NCBI GenBank assembly: GCA_029979565.1
Contig: JAPOHG010000010.1
Coordinates: 1 to 46,440, forward strand
Length of the DNA: 46,440 nt
Reading direction: 5' to 3'
From: a bacterium
GTDB lineage: Bacteria > Bacteroidota > Bacteroidia > Flavobacteriales_D > Sanyastnellaceae
Of the stretch, positions 9,421 to 17,996 are shown one piece after another. The translations under genes and the position numbers were made by a program. Position 1 is the first letter of the stretch; each line of letters begins with the position of its first letter. The notes beneath the pieces are model-generated. The model was not told the DNA's origin, did not search any database, and saw nothing but the letters and a program-made list of their open reading frames with translations.

Positions 9421-9914
9421 AGGACGAATACAAACGGCAATTGCTCTGGTCGGCGCGCAACCGCAAGGCCATTCAACGCCTTTTCGCAGGCTGGCGGCGC
9501 AAGGCCCCGAAGGACTTGGATGATCAATTTCACACAGGACACGACGCAGCGTTCAACCGAATCGATTGCCTCGCCTGCGCGAACTGCTGCAAAACAACCA
9601 GTCCCATTTTCAAGGAGCGCGACATCCTTCGCGTCGCAAAGCACTTGGGAATGAAAGTCGGCGACTTTTCGAGCCGATACTTGCAACGAGACGCAGACGG
9701 CGACTGGATTTTGCAAACCGCTCCTTGTCCATTCCTTGAAGTGGAGACAAATGCATGCGGGATTTACAGCGAACGTCCGCAAGCCTGTCGGGAATTTCCA
9801 CACACCGATCGCAAAAACATGCGGGAGATTTTGGGCATCACCGAGCAGAATGCGCACTTGTGTCCTGCCGTTTCTTCGGTTGTTCAATCCATCCTCGACG
9901 AGGTAAAGGACTGA
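9417..9914 (+). CDS. YkgJ-family cysteine-cluster protein
   Basis: Small cytoplasmic protein of 165 residues with the cysteine-cluster signature C51-x2-C54-x2-C57-C58, then further cysteines in APCPFLE, NACGIYSERPQAC and HLCPAV. This is the pattern of the YkgJ family (putative zinc or iron-sulfur binding), whose biochemical role is unclear. The start is a TTG whose last two bases belong to the TGA of the MbnH-like gene (TTGA overlap), so translation looks coupled. No in-frame ATG before the cluster would keep the N-terminal basic region. The tight coupling to a copper and heme gene pair suggests, but does not prove, a role in metal homeostasis or maturation. There is no signal peptide, so it should act in the cytoplasm, unlike its two neighbours. 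Confidence 0.85.
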   Translation: MKDEYKRQLLWSARNRKAIQRLFAGWRRKAPKDLDDQFHTGHDAAFNRIDCLACANCCKTTSPIFKERDILRVAKHLGMKVGDFSSRYLQRDADGDWILQTAPCPFLEVETNACGIYSERPQACREFPHTDRKNMREILGITEQNAHLCPAVSSVVQSILDEVKD

Positions 9915-9967
9915 TAAATAAGCAACCAGAGTGCAACCTCTGCGGAAAATTCCCGTAAAAGCCGGGT

Positions 9968-12900
9968 ATGATCCGCTTATACATCATATCCATTGCATTG
10001 TTTTTGGGCGCCATGGGGCCCCAATCACTCTTCGCTCAATGTCAGGAAGTCCTTGACAACGAAGGAATTGCAACATCCAATCCCACGTGGTACAACTGCA
10101 GTGCCGCCGACGCTCCGTTGAGCATCGAAACGTCCACATCCTGGACGGATTTGGTGATCGATTGGGGTGACGGCAGCGCCACCGAAGCCATCGGTGCGTT
10201 CAATCCCGGCGATGCGCCGGTGTCGCACACGTACACCGGTGGCGCTTCGAGCTACACGGTAACGTTGGCAGAAGCCGACGGTTCGTGCACCATCGAAGGA
10301 CACTATTACGCCAGCGCTCCGGTCAGTGACTTTTGGAGCAGCGAAACGAGCGTATGCGAGGGTACATCGGTTCAATTTCACCAAGAAGCCACCGGCGTGC
10401 AATACGCTTGGAATTTTGGTGTGAACCCCAACTTCTTGAACACCTCAACGGGGCACGTAAGCTTTACGTTTTCCAATCCTGGAGACTACACGGTTCAAAG
10501 CGTGATCCAATTCCCTGGCACCAACGGGGCGTGTGCAGATACATCGAGCATTGACATCACGGTGTTACCACGTCCAGAAGTGCACATGACACTCTCAGCC
10601 ACCGAAGGATGCGGTGAACTCACCGTATCCGGCGATGTAAGTGCGGCCGATTCGTACTTGTACGTTTGGTCCTTCATGCCCGAGCCATCCTTCCAAGTGG
10701 GCACACAACTTGACCCGATCACGTTCACGACGCCAGGCAATCACCCGATTGCTGTTGCTGTAACCGGGGTCAACGGCTGTCAGTCAACGGCCCAAGAATT
10801 CGTCACCGTGCATCCGCAGCCGGAGGCGGACTTTTCATTCGAAGGCATTTGCTTCGGAAATACCACCTCTTTCTCGGATGAATCCACAGCCAGCTACACC
10901 ACCAACATCACCGGTTGGTACTGGCAGTTTGGCGACGGCGGCGTGAGCTACGAATCCAACCCGAGTCACGACTACGCCTTCACAGGCGACTACAACGTGA
11001 GCTTGACCGTGACCACACCCGACTGCTCGGCCTCTACATCACAATTTGTTGGCATCAACCCCAACCCAACCGTGGAGGCCCAGGCCGACATTTTAAGCGG
11101 TTGTTCTCCCCTTGAAGTGGCCTTCAATGCAGATGCTTCACTCGCTTCCACCTTCGCGTGGGAAATTGATGGCAATGCCTTGAGTGGAGAATCCGTGGAT
11201 GCCACCTTGGAAACCGCTATCGGTGACGGCAGTGGACACACGGCCACGGTTACTGTCACCTCATCTGTGGGCTGCACAGCAACGGATAACATCACGGTAG
11301 ACGCATTCCCACGCGCCATTGCGCAAATGGATCCTGTGGCCAACGCCGGATGTGCCCCTTACGCTCCGTCCATTGCAAACCTCTCCGAAGGCGCCATCGC
11401 CTACGAATGGTACGCCAACGGAAATTTCGTGACCTCCAGCGCTGTCTGGGACGGCACCTTGGAGAACATCAACAACGCCATTGAAAGCCAGACGATTGAG
11501 TTGGTCGCACACTCCCTGCAGGGATGCAATGACACCACGTCAACGACCATCCAAGTCTACCCAGAAGCCGACTTCACGTTTGACCTGCCGAACGATACGG
11601 CATGCTCGCCATTGGAGCTGACCATGCCATTCATGGACGGCGTGAATTCGTTCACCTGGAACTTTGGCGGTGGCAACACGTCAACGGAGCAGGCTCCGAG
11701 CATCGTGTTGGAAAACACCAATGGCGGCCTCATGGGGACTTCCATCACCTTCACGGGTATTTCGGTGTTTGGTTGCATCGACTCGCACACCGAGACTGTA
11801 TACGTTCGACCTCAACCTGTTGCACAATTCACTTCGGATGCAACCGAGGGATGTGAACCTTTGGCCGCGAACTTCGAAAACATCTCAAGCGACGCAGACT
11901 CCTACGTATGGGACTTCGGAAACGGCATCACCGACGACGGTCCGACGGCGTCACAAGCCTTCTACACCGAAGGCTCCATCCAGACGTACGACATCACGTT
12001 AACGGCCTACGACGACTTGGGCTGTACCGATACCGATACGTTGACCGTTACCGTTTACCCTGCTGCTGATATCACTTTGGACCTCGGTGTGGATGCAGCG
12101 TGTTCTCCGCTTGAAATGACCTTGCCCGTCATCGAAGGCATCCAGAACATTGCATGGGATTTCGGTGATGGAACCACTTCCAACGAAGCCACTCCCGATC
12201 ACGCTTGGGAAAACACGTCCGGTGGCCTCGACAACTACATCGTCAGTGTTACCGGTGAAACCGAGCACGGATGTGGCGGGTTAGCGGTGGATTTGATCAC
12301 TGTGAAGCCCATGCCTACAGCGGCTTTCACAGCTGACGCCTTGAGCGGATGTGAGCCTCTGTCTTCCGCATTCACCAGCAACAGCACCGAAGGCACCACC
12401 CTTAATTGGGATTTTGGTGATGGCACAAATGCAACCGGATCAGCCGTTAACCACACGTTTGAAGGCATCGATGCGAACACCGATTTTGAAGTGGCTTTGA
12501 CGGCAACACACGAATTGGGCTGTGCTGATATTGCCACGGCTACGGTAGAGGTCTTCGCCGCAGCTGAATATGCACTGAATTTGGACGCCGACTCGGTATG
12601 CTCCCCCTTGGAATTGACCATGCCCGTATTGGACGGCGCTCATAACTTCACGTGGAATTTCGGTGACGGGACCACGTCGAATGAAGCCACTCCAACCCAC
12701 ACGTGGTTCAATGCATCAACAGGATTGATGACCGCAATCGTTACACTGGAGGCGGAGACGGCCGAAGGCTGCCCGGGCACTTCCGAAGCGACCGTGAACA
12801 TCAAGCCCCAGCCCATTGCCAACTTCATGGTGGCAAACGACGAAGGATGTGATCCCTTGGTTAGCCAGTTCAACAACTACAGCATGTTGGCCGATTCGTA

Positions 12901-15900
12901 CGATTGGGATTTCGGGGACGGTACCACCGGCCACGAAGAGCACCCTGCACACACATTCACGGCTGAGGGGTCGACGACAACATTCGAGGTAACCTTGACG
13001 GCGCACGACGATTTGGGTTGTTCAGATGCAACAACCCGCGAAGTAACCGTGCACCCGGCCGCAGCGTTTACCTTGAGCCTGGCATCTGACACGGTGTGCT
13101 CGCCTCTGCAACTGACCCTGCCTGAGATTCCCGGTGCTGAGAACTTGATTTGGGACTTCGGCGATGGCACCACCGCTGCAGGCCAGAGCCCCACCCACAC
13201 GTGGGTAAACACGGGAGAAGACCTGATGGAAGCTACGGTTTCTTTCGAAGCCGCTACGACCAACGGTTGTGTGGGTTCAGGATCGGCAACCGTCTACATC
13301 AAGCCCCAACCGACAGCAGACTTCACAGTCACTTTTGAAAGCGGATGCTCACCTTTGAGCGTTGCTTTCTACAACACGAGTACTCAAGCAGACGCTTTTT
13401 TCTGGGATTTTGGCAACGGCTCCACTGCTTCCACGCCTACCGCCATTGCCGCCTTTGAAGCGGAAGACATTGCAACGACGTACACGGTGACGTTAAACGC
13501 CATGGACGACTTGGGCTGCACCAGCACGGCTACACAAGAAATCACTGCATTTCCTTCGGCTAACTTTACACTGGAGTTGCCCGCGGATAGCGTGTGCTCT
13601 CCGCTCGAATTGACCATGCCGGTTTTGGATGGTGCTCAAGCCATCACGTGGAACTTTGGCGATGGAACGACAGCTACCGGCCAAGCGCCTGCGCACACGT
13701 GGGAAAACACGACCGGCGAATTGATGACAGCGACCGTATCGTTCTCTGCTGAAACCGAAAACGGCTGCATCGGCTCGGCGACCGCTGAAGTGAATATCAA
13801 GCCGCAACCTGAAGCCAACTTTACCGTTGACGCCGCGGCCGGATGTGCACCTTTGGTGAGCACCTTTACCAATGCAAGCACCAACGGGGACTTGTACATC
13901 TGGAACTTTGGCGACGACATGCTGCCCGGTTTGGTGGACAACAACCCAACCGTCCAGCACACCTTCATCGCAGAAGCGAACGATGCTCCATCCTTCTACA
14001 ACGTAACCTTGCTCGCCATTGACGATTTGGGTTGCACGGACGAACGCTCAATGGCCATTGAGGTGAATCCAACGCCGGCTTTCGAATTGAACCTGGAAGC
14101 CAACGAAGCGTGCTCGCCATTGGCTTTGACCATGCCCAATATGGTTGACGCGACTGCGACATACTGGGATTTTGGTGATGGTTCGTTCTCCAATGAAGCG
14201 ACTCCAACGCACTTCTGGACCAACGATACAGACGAGCTGATGAGCCATACGATTTCATTCCAAGGATTCAATGCCTTCGGATGCGAGGGGTCAGCCACGG
14301 CTAACGTGAGCATCAAGCCCCAGCCGCAAGCGATCTTCAGCATCGATGAAGAAGTGGGATGCGCTCCTTTCAACATTGCCATTTCAAATGAAAGCCAGTT
14401 GGCAGATGCCTTCGACTGGAACTACGGCAACGGCGACGCCTTGCAGATGGATACCCAAGCTGCACATGCCTACACGTACGCAGGTGCTGATGAGCCGACG
14501 GACTACACATTAACACTCACCGCAACGCACGCGCTGGGTTGTGTGGATACCACCACAAAAACCATAACGGTCCTGCCAGAAGTCATTGCTGCCTGGTCAG
14601 GTGAAACCGTTGGATGTGCTCCTTTTGAGACCGTGATCGAATACACCGGCACAGCGGCGTCAACCGTCGCGTGGACGATCGACGGTGCAGCCGCCGCTTC
14701 TGGCAACGCAGCGACCTTTGAACTGGAGGGTGCAGCGGGCAGCGCCACGGCGCACACCATCGAAATCGAAGCCGTATCTGAATACGGATGCGCTGGAAGC
14801 GCAGCGTTTGAGGTAACGGTCAACCCCACTCCTGTCGTGAACTTGAGTGCATCATCCGATGCGACGTGCTCGGGTGACGCGTGGAATGTTGTTTACGACG
14901 CCCAATACGCAGACGACATCAACCTCACCATGAACGGCATGGGACTGGACTTGGCGTCTGAATTGGAATTTACTTCCGAGAACCCGGGTTCAGTGGATGC
15001 CATCTCAACCCTGGTGTTGACAGCTTCAACCGACCAAGGCTGCGCAGCTGCCATGGCCATCGAGCACACCGTTCACCCGCAAGTGACGGCAAACTTCGAT
15101 CTGCCAATGAGCACCTGCTCTCCAATGGAGGTAGCCTTCAACAACACGTCGGTTCAGGCAACGGCTTCGACCACCTGGAACTTTGGCGACGGAACCACAT
15201 CTGAAGCCTTGAACCCTGCGCACACGTTCGAAGCATTGGGCACGGAAGATGCACAATACAACGTGACCCTCGTGGCTGTGAATGCGGCGGGTTGTGCTGA
15301 CACGGCGGTTCACGTGATTGAGGTCTGGGGACAACCCGAAGCCGCTTTGAACGTGGTGGAAGCCGTGGGTTGCTACCCCGTTGATGTCACCTTTGAAAAT
15401 GCCAGTGCAGGACACGCGTCTACGGCGTGGGCCTATGGCAACGGTGAATACAGTGCGATTGGTGATTCCATTCACACGAAGACGTTCTTCAACCCTACCG
15501 ATGACTTGGTGGTGTACACCACTCAAATCACAGTCAGCAACACACACGGTTGCGCCACTACCGATGCCGTGGAAGTAGAAGTTGGTCCTTACCTGAACGC
15601 TCAGTTTGACGTGGTTGCACAAGGTTGCACCCCTGTTGAAGCCAACATCATCAACCAATCGGAAGGAGCCGCTGCTTACATCTGGAACTTCAGCGACGGC
15701 ACGGCATCTTCGAACGACGAGAACCCAACGCACACGTTTGTCAACGCCACGGGCGAAGACGTAACGTACGAGGTGGAATTGATCGCCATGAGTGCGTACG
15801 GTTGCTCCGATACATTGGCTGTGGGCGTTGAAGTATACGCAACTCCTGCCGCTGAATTCACCGTCAGCCCAGCCATCCAGACCTACCCCAACACCACGGT

Positions 15901-16897
15901 GGGCATCAACAACTTGAGCACCGCTTCATCCAACGCCATCCAGCACTGGAGCTTTGGCGATGGCGCTGAGGTGGCAACGGACCAGCCCATCTTCCACACC
16001 TACAATTCGTGGGGATCCTACAACGTCACGTTGTTGGTGGACAATGGATTCTGTGCCGACGCGCACACAGAAGTGATCACCATCCTGTCTCCCCACCCTG
16101 TAGCGAGCTTCACAGGCAGTGGCAGCGGTTGTGCGCCATTGGCAGTGGACTTCGAAAACCACTCCAGTCATGGAGCCCAGTACATCTGGGACTTTGACGA
16201 CGACGTCATGACCTCGGAGGAGTCACCGACGCACGTCTTCACACGCCCCGGTGTGTACAATGTCTCCTTGACTGTGATCGGCTACGAAGGCCAACAAGAG
16301 CAGGTTATCCAGTACGGTGCTGTAGAAGTGTTCCCGTCGGCCTCTGCCGCCTTCGTGAATAGCCCAACACAGGTCATTGTACCCGATCAGCCGGTCGACT
16401 TTGTCAACCTGTCTGAAATGGACGCTACTGAATTCTTCTGGGACTTCGGGGATGGCCAATTCAGCACCGAAAAAGACCCCGTCCATTACTACACGGAGCC
16501 CGGCATCTACACCGTGAGCTTGACCGCCAACAACAGTTTCAACTGCCCCACCACGTACACGTTGGAGCATGCTGTTGAGGCTACAGTGGGTGGATTCATG
16601 GAATTCCCAACGGCGTTCACCCCGAACACCGGAGGTTCGAACGGCGGCTACTACGACCCCAACGCGTTGGACAACGACGTTTTCCACCCTCACCACATGG
16701 GCATCGTGGACTACGAATTGGTCATCTTCAACAAGTGGGGAGAATTGATCTTCCGCTCGACCGACCCCTACATCGGATGGGACGGCTACTTCCAAGGCCG
16801 CATCGTTCGTCAGGACGTCTATGCCTGGAAGGCCATCGCAACATTCAGCAGTGGATACCGTACCACCCAAGCTGGGGATGTAACCCTCATCAAATAA
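9968..16897 (+). CDS. Giant PKD-repeat surface protein with gliding-type (CHU_C, T9SS type B) C-terminal domain
   Basis: Secreted protein of 2309 residues. It has a signal peptide (MIRLYIISIALFLGAMGPQSLFA), then about 26 PKD-like beta-sandwich modules with the W-x-FGDG signature, then a C-terminal gliding-motility-associated domain from about residue 2205 (FPTAFTPNTGG, YELVIFNKWGELIFRS, WDGYFQG, DVYAWKA). That terminal domain directs export and surface attachment through the type IX system, usually with a PorP/SprF-type partner, and one follows 6 bases downstream. Most modules have one cysteine in a GC-x-PL or CSPL motif and one in a GC about 55 residues later, suggesting one disulfide each. 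Residues about 533-1537 form six two-module repeats. Lys and Arg are very scarce and Asp, Glu and Thr abundant, so the protein should be strongly acidic. An adhesive or surface-filament role is inferred. No enzyme domain is seen. Confidence 0.93.
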   Translation: MIRLYIISIALFLGAMGPQSLFAQCQEVLDNEGIATSNPTWYNCSAADAPLSIETSTSWTDLVIDWGDGSATEAIGAFNPGDAPVSHTYTGGASSYTVTLAEADGSCTIEGHYYASAPVSDFWSSETSVCEGTSVQFHQEATGVQYAWNFGVNPNFLNTSTGHVSFTFSNPGDYTVQSVIQFPGTNGACADTSSIDITVLPRPEVHMTLSATEGCGELTVSGDVSAADSYLYVWSFMPEPSFQVGTQLDPITFTTPGNHPIAVAVTGVNGCQSTAQEFVTVHPQPEADFSFEGICFGNTTSFSDESTASYTTNITGWYWQFGDGGVSYESNPSHDYAFTGDYNVSLTVTTPDCSASTSQFVGINPNPTVEAQADILSGCSPLEVAFNADASLASTFAWEIDGNALSGESVDATLETAIGDGSGHTATVTVTSSVGCTATDNITVDAFPRAIAQMDPVANAGCAPYAPSIANLSEGAIAYEWYANGNFVTSSAVWDGTLENINNAIESQTIELVAHSLQGCNDTTSTTIQVYPEADFTFDLPNDTACSPLELTMPFMDGVNSFTWNFGGGNTSTEQAPSIVLENTNGGLMGTSITFTGISVFGCIDSHTETVYVRPQPVAQFTSDATEGCEPLAANFENISSDADSYVWDFGNGITDDGPTASQAFYTEGSIQTYDITLTAYDDLGCTDTDTLTVTVYPAADITLDLGVDAACSPLEMTLPVIEGIQNIAWDFGDGTTSNEATPDHAWENTSGGLDNYIVSVTGETEHGCGGLAVDLITVKPMPTAAFTADALSGCEPLSSAFTSNSTEGTTLNWDFGDGTNATGSAVNHTFEGIDANTDFEVALTATHELGCADIATATVEVFAAAEYALNLDADSVCSPLELTMPVLDGAHNFTWNFGDGTTSNEATPTHTWFNASTGLMTAIVTLEAETAEGCPGTSEATVNIKPQPIANFMVANDEGCDPLVSQFNNYSMLADSYDWDFGDGTTGHEEHPAHTFTAEGSTTTFEVTLTAHDDLGCSDATTREVTVHPAAAFTLSLASDTVCSPLQLTLPEIPGAENLIWDFGDGTTAAGQSPTHTWVNTGEDLMEATVSFEAATTNGCVGSGSATVYIKPQPTADFTVTFESGCSPLSVAFYNTSTQADAFFWDFGNGSTASTPTAIAAFEAEDIATTYTVTLNAMDDLGCTSTATQEITAFPSANFTLELPADSVCSPLELTMPVLDGAQAITWNFGDGTTATGQAPAHTWENTTGELMTATVSFSAETENGCIGSATAEVNIKPQPEANFTVDAAAGCAPLVSTFTNASTNGDLYIWNFGDDMLPGLVDNNPTVQHTFIAEANDAPSFYNVTLLAIDDLGCTDERSMAIEVNPTPAFELNLEANEACSPLALTMPNMVDATATYWDFGDGSFSNEATPTHFWTNDTDELMSHTISFQGFNAFGCEGSATANVSIKPQPQAIFSIDEEVGCAPFNIAISNESQLADAFDWNYGNGDALQMDTQAAHAYTYAGADEPTDYTLTLTATHALGCVDTTTKTITVLPEVIAAWSGETVGCAPFETVIEYTGTAASTVAWTIDGAAAASGNAATFELEGAAGSATAHTIEIEAVSEYGCAGSAAFEVTVNPTPVVNLSASSDATCSGDAWNVVYDAQYADDINLTMNGMGLDLASELEFTSENPGSVDAISTLVLTASTDQGCAAAMAIEHTVHPQVTANFDLPMSTCSPMEVAFNNTSVQATASTTWNFGDGTTSEALNPAHTFEALGTEDAQYNVTLVAVNAAGCADTAVHVIEVWGQPEAALNVVEAVGCYPVDVTFENASAGHASTAWAYGNGEYSAIGDSIHTKTFFNPTDDLVVYTTQITVSNTHGCATTDAVEVEVGPYLNAQFDVVAQGCTPVEANIINQSEGAAAYIWNFSDGTASSNDENPTHTFVNATGEDVTYEVELIAMSAYGCSDTLAVGVEVYATPAAEFTVSPAIQTYPNTTVGINNLSTASSNAIQHWSFGDGAEVATDQPIFHTYNSWGSYNVTLLVDNGFCADAHTEVITILSPHPVASFTGSGSGCAPLAVDFENHSSHGAQYIWDFDDDVMTSEESPTHVFTRPGVYNVSLTVIGYEGQQEQVIQYGAVEVFPSASAAFVNSPTQVIVPDQPVDFVNLSEMDATEFFWDFGDGQFSTEKDPVHYYTEPGIYTVSLTANNSFNCPTTYTLEHAVEATVGGFMEFPTAFTPNTGGSNGGYYDPNALDNDVFHPHHMGIVDYELVIFNKWGELIFRSTDPYIGWDGYFQGRIVRQDVYAWKAIATFSSGYRTTQAGDVTLIK
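11563..14577 (+). repeat. Six tandem PKD-pair repeats, 498-nt period
   Basis: Inside the PKD protein, six units each hold an A module (CSPLELTMP-type) and a B module (GC-x-PL-type). The codon for the first A-module cysteine falls at 11603, 12101, 12599, 13097, 13595 and 14111: four steps of exactly 498 nt and one of 516. Units are clearly homologous in protein but differ at many codons, so this is an old, length-conserved amplification rather than a recent DNA duplication. Confidence 0.9.
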
Positions 16898-16903
16898 ACC
16901 GAA

Positions 16904-17932
16904 ATGAAGCACTTGAATATCACATCAGCTATGAAAGCGATTTGCACCCTTATCCTCGTCTTGGGCTTGTCCTTTGGGCAGGCATGGAGCCAGGATCTGC
17001 GTTACACGCAGTACAATGCGATTCCAACAAGCGTCAACCCTGCCTTCGCCGGTTCCCTCGATGAGGCGCGCTTGGCAACGGTGTACCGCAACCAGTGGGC
17101 CGCCATGCCCGGAGCCTATGTCGGGTGGCATGTGGCAGCCGACTGGTACAACCGCAACTTAAACAGCGGGTTCGGAATCTTGATGAGCCAAGAAGAAGCA
17201 GGTGCGGGTGGATTGAACACCACGCGCATCGCCGGACAGTACGCCTACGAAATACCATTGGGCAATGGTTGGCGCTTGCGCCCGGCCCTTCAGGCTGCCT
17301 TGGCCAACCGCTCAATCGACATATCCCAATTGACGTTCGGGGACCAGCTCATTCGCGGTCCTCTGGTGAGCACCATCGAAGACCGCCCCAGCGTTTCACG
17401 TCATTACTTCGACTTTGCCACGGGTTTCTTGCTGACCGGAAAGTACACCTGGCTCGGCTGTTCATTCGATCATTTGAACAACCCAAACGAAAGTTTGAAC
17501 GCCACCTACATTGATCCGATGGACATCAAAACTTCGGTGCACGGGGGATGGCGTATGCCGATCATGGACTACATGCGCAACAAGCACCACGGGGATCTGA
17601 TTGTGGCCTTCAATTACATGGCACAGGGGGAATTCGACCAACTCGATCTGGGCCTCTACTACGATACCAAACCCTTGAGCTTCGGCTTGTGGTACCAAGG
17701 TCTGCCTTTCGGTCATACAATTGAAGGCGGCGCAGACGTCGACGCGGTAAGCGCCATTGTCGGCTACGGCCAGGACAATTGGAAAGTCGGTTACAGTTAT
17801 GACATCACCTTGAGCACGTTGGGCTTATCCACTACCGGTGGCAGCCACGAATTGGTGCTCTCTTACACGTGGCAAACGCAGCAGCGCAAGCGACCCCAGG
17901 CGCCTCGCTACCTGCCTTGCCCCATATTCTGA
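16904..17932 (+). CDS. PorP/SprF family type IX secretion membrane protein
   Basis: Outer-membrane beta-barrel protein of 342 residues with an N-terminal signal peptide ending near FGQAWSQ. The first mature residues, DLRYTQYNAIPTSVNPAFAG, are the hallmark of the PorP/SprF family, followed by the typical YRNQW and an alternating beta-strand pattern to the end. SprF is needed for secretion of the adhesin SprB in Flavobacterium johnsoniae, and paralogues are usually encoded directly after a large client with a CHU_C domain. The arrangement here is the same: the start lies 6 bases after the PKD protein stop, so the two should be co-transcribed and act together. A second in-frame ATG (MKAICTLILV) nine residues in is an alternative start that keeps the signal peptide. 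Confidence 0.93.
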   Translation: MKHLNITSAMKAICTLILVLGLSFGQAWSQDLRYTQYNAIPTSVNPAFAGSLDEARLATVYRNQWAAMPGAYVGWHVAADWYNRNLNSGFGILMSQEEAGAGGLNTTRIAGQYAYEIPLGNGWRLRPALQAALANRSIDISQLTFGDQLIRGPLVSTIEDRPSVSRHYFDFATGFLLTGKYTWLGCSFDHLNNPNESLNATYIDPMDIKTSVHGGWRMPIMDYMRNKHHGDLIVAFNYMAQGEFDQLDLGLYYDTKPLSFGLWYQGLPFGHTIEGGADVDAVSAIVGYGQDNWKVGYSYDITLSTLGLSTTGGSHELVLSYTWQTQQRKRPQAPRYLPCPIF

Positions 17933-17961
17933 TAGTTAAGCGGATCGGAATAGCAAATGCC

Positions 17962-17989
17962 CACCCAACTCCTACCCAGGGGTTGGGTG
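17962..17989. terminator. Bidirectional hairpin between convergent genes
   Basis: A 12-bp stem (CACCCAACTCCT with AGGGGTTGGGTG, one T-G wobble) closes a 4-base loop. It lies in the 64-base gap between the convergent stops of the PorP/SprF gene and murB, so it can serve both. The following T-run is weak on either strand, so termination efficiency is uncertain. Confidence 0.6.
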
Positions 17990-17996
17990 CGTGCGT

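Noticed and set aside
9925-9960. Possible terminator between the YkgJ-type and PKD genes (CAGAG-TGCAAC-CTCTG)
   Set aside because: The stem is only 5 bp and no T-run follows, so read-through into the PKD gene is as likely.
11563-14577. Tandem repeats as a CRISPR or satellite array
   Set aside because: The repeats are in-frame protein modules of 498 nt without short identical direct repeats and spacers.
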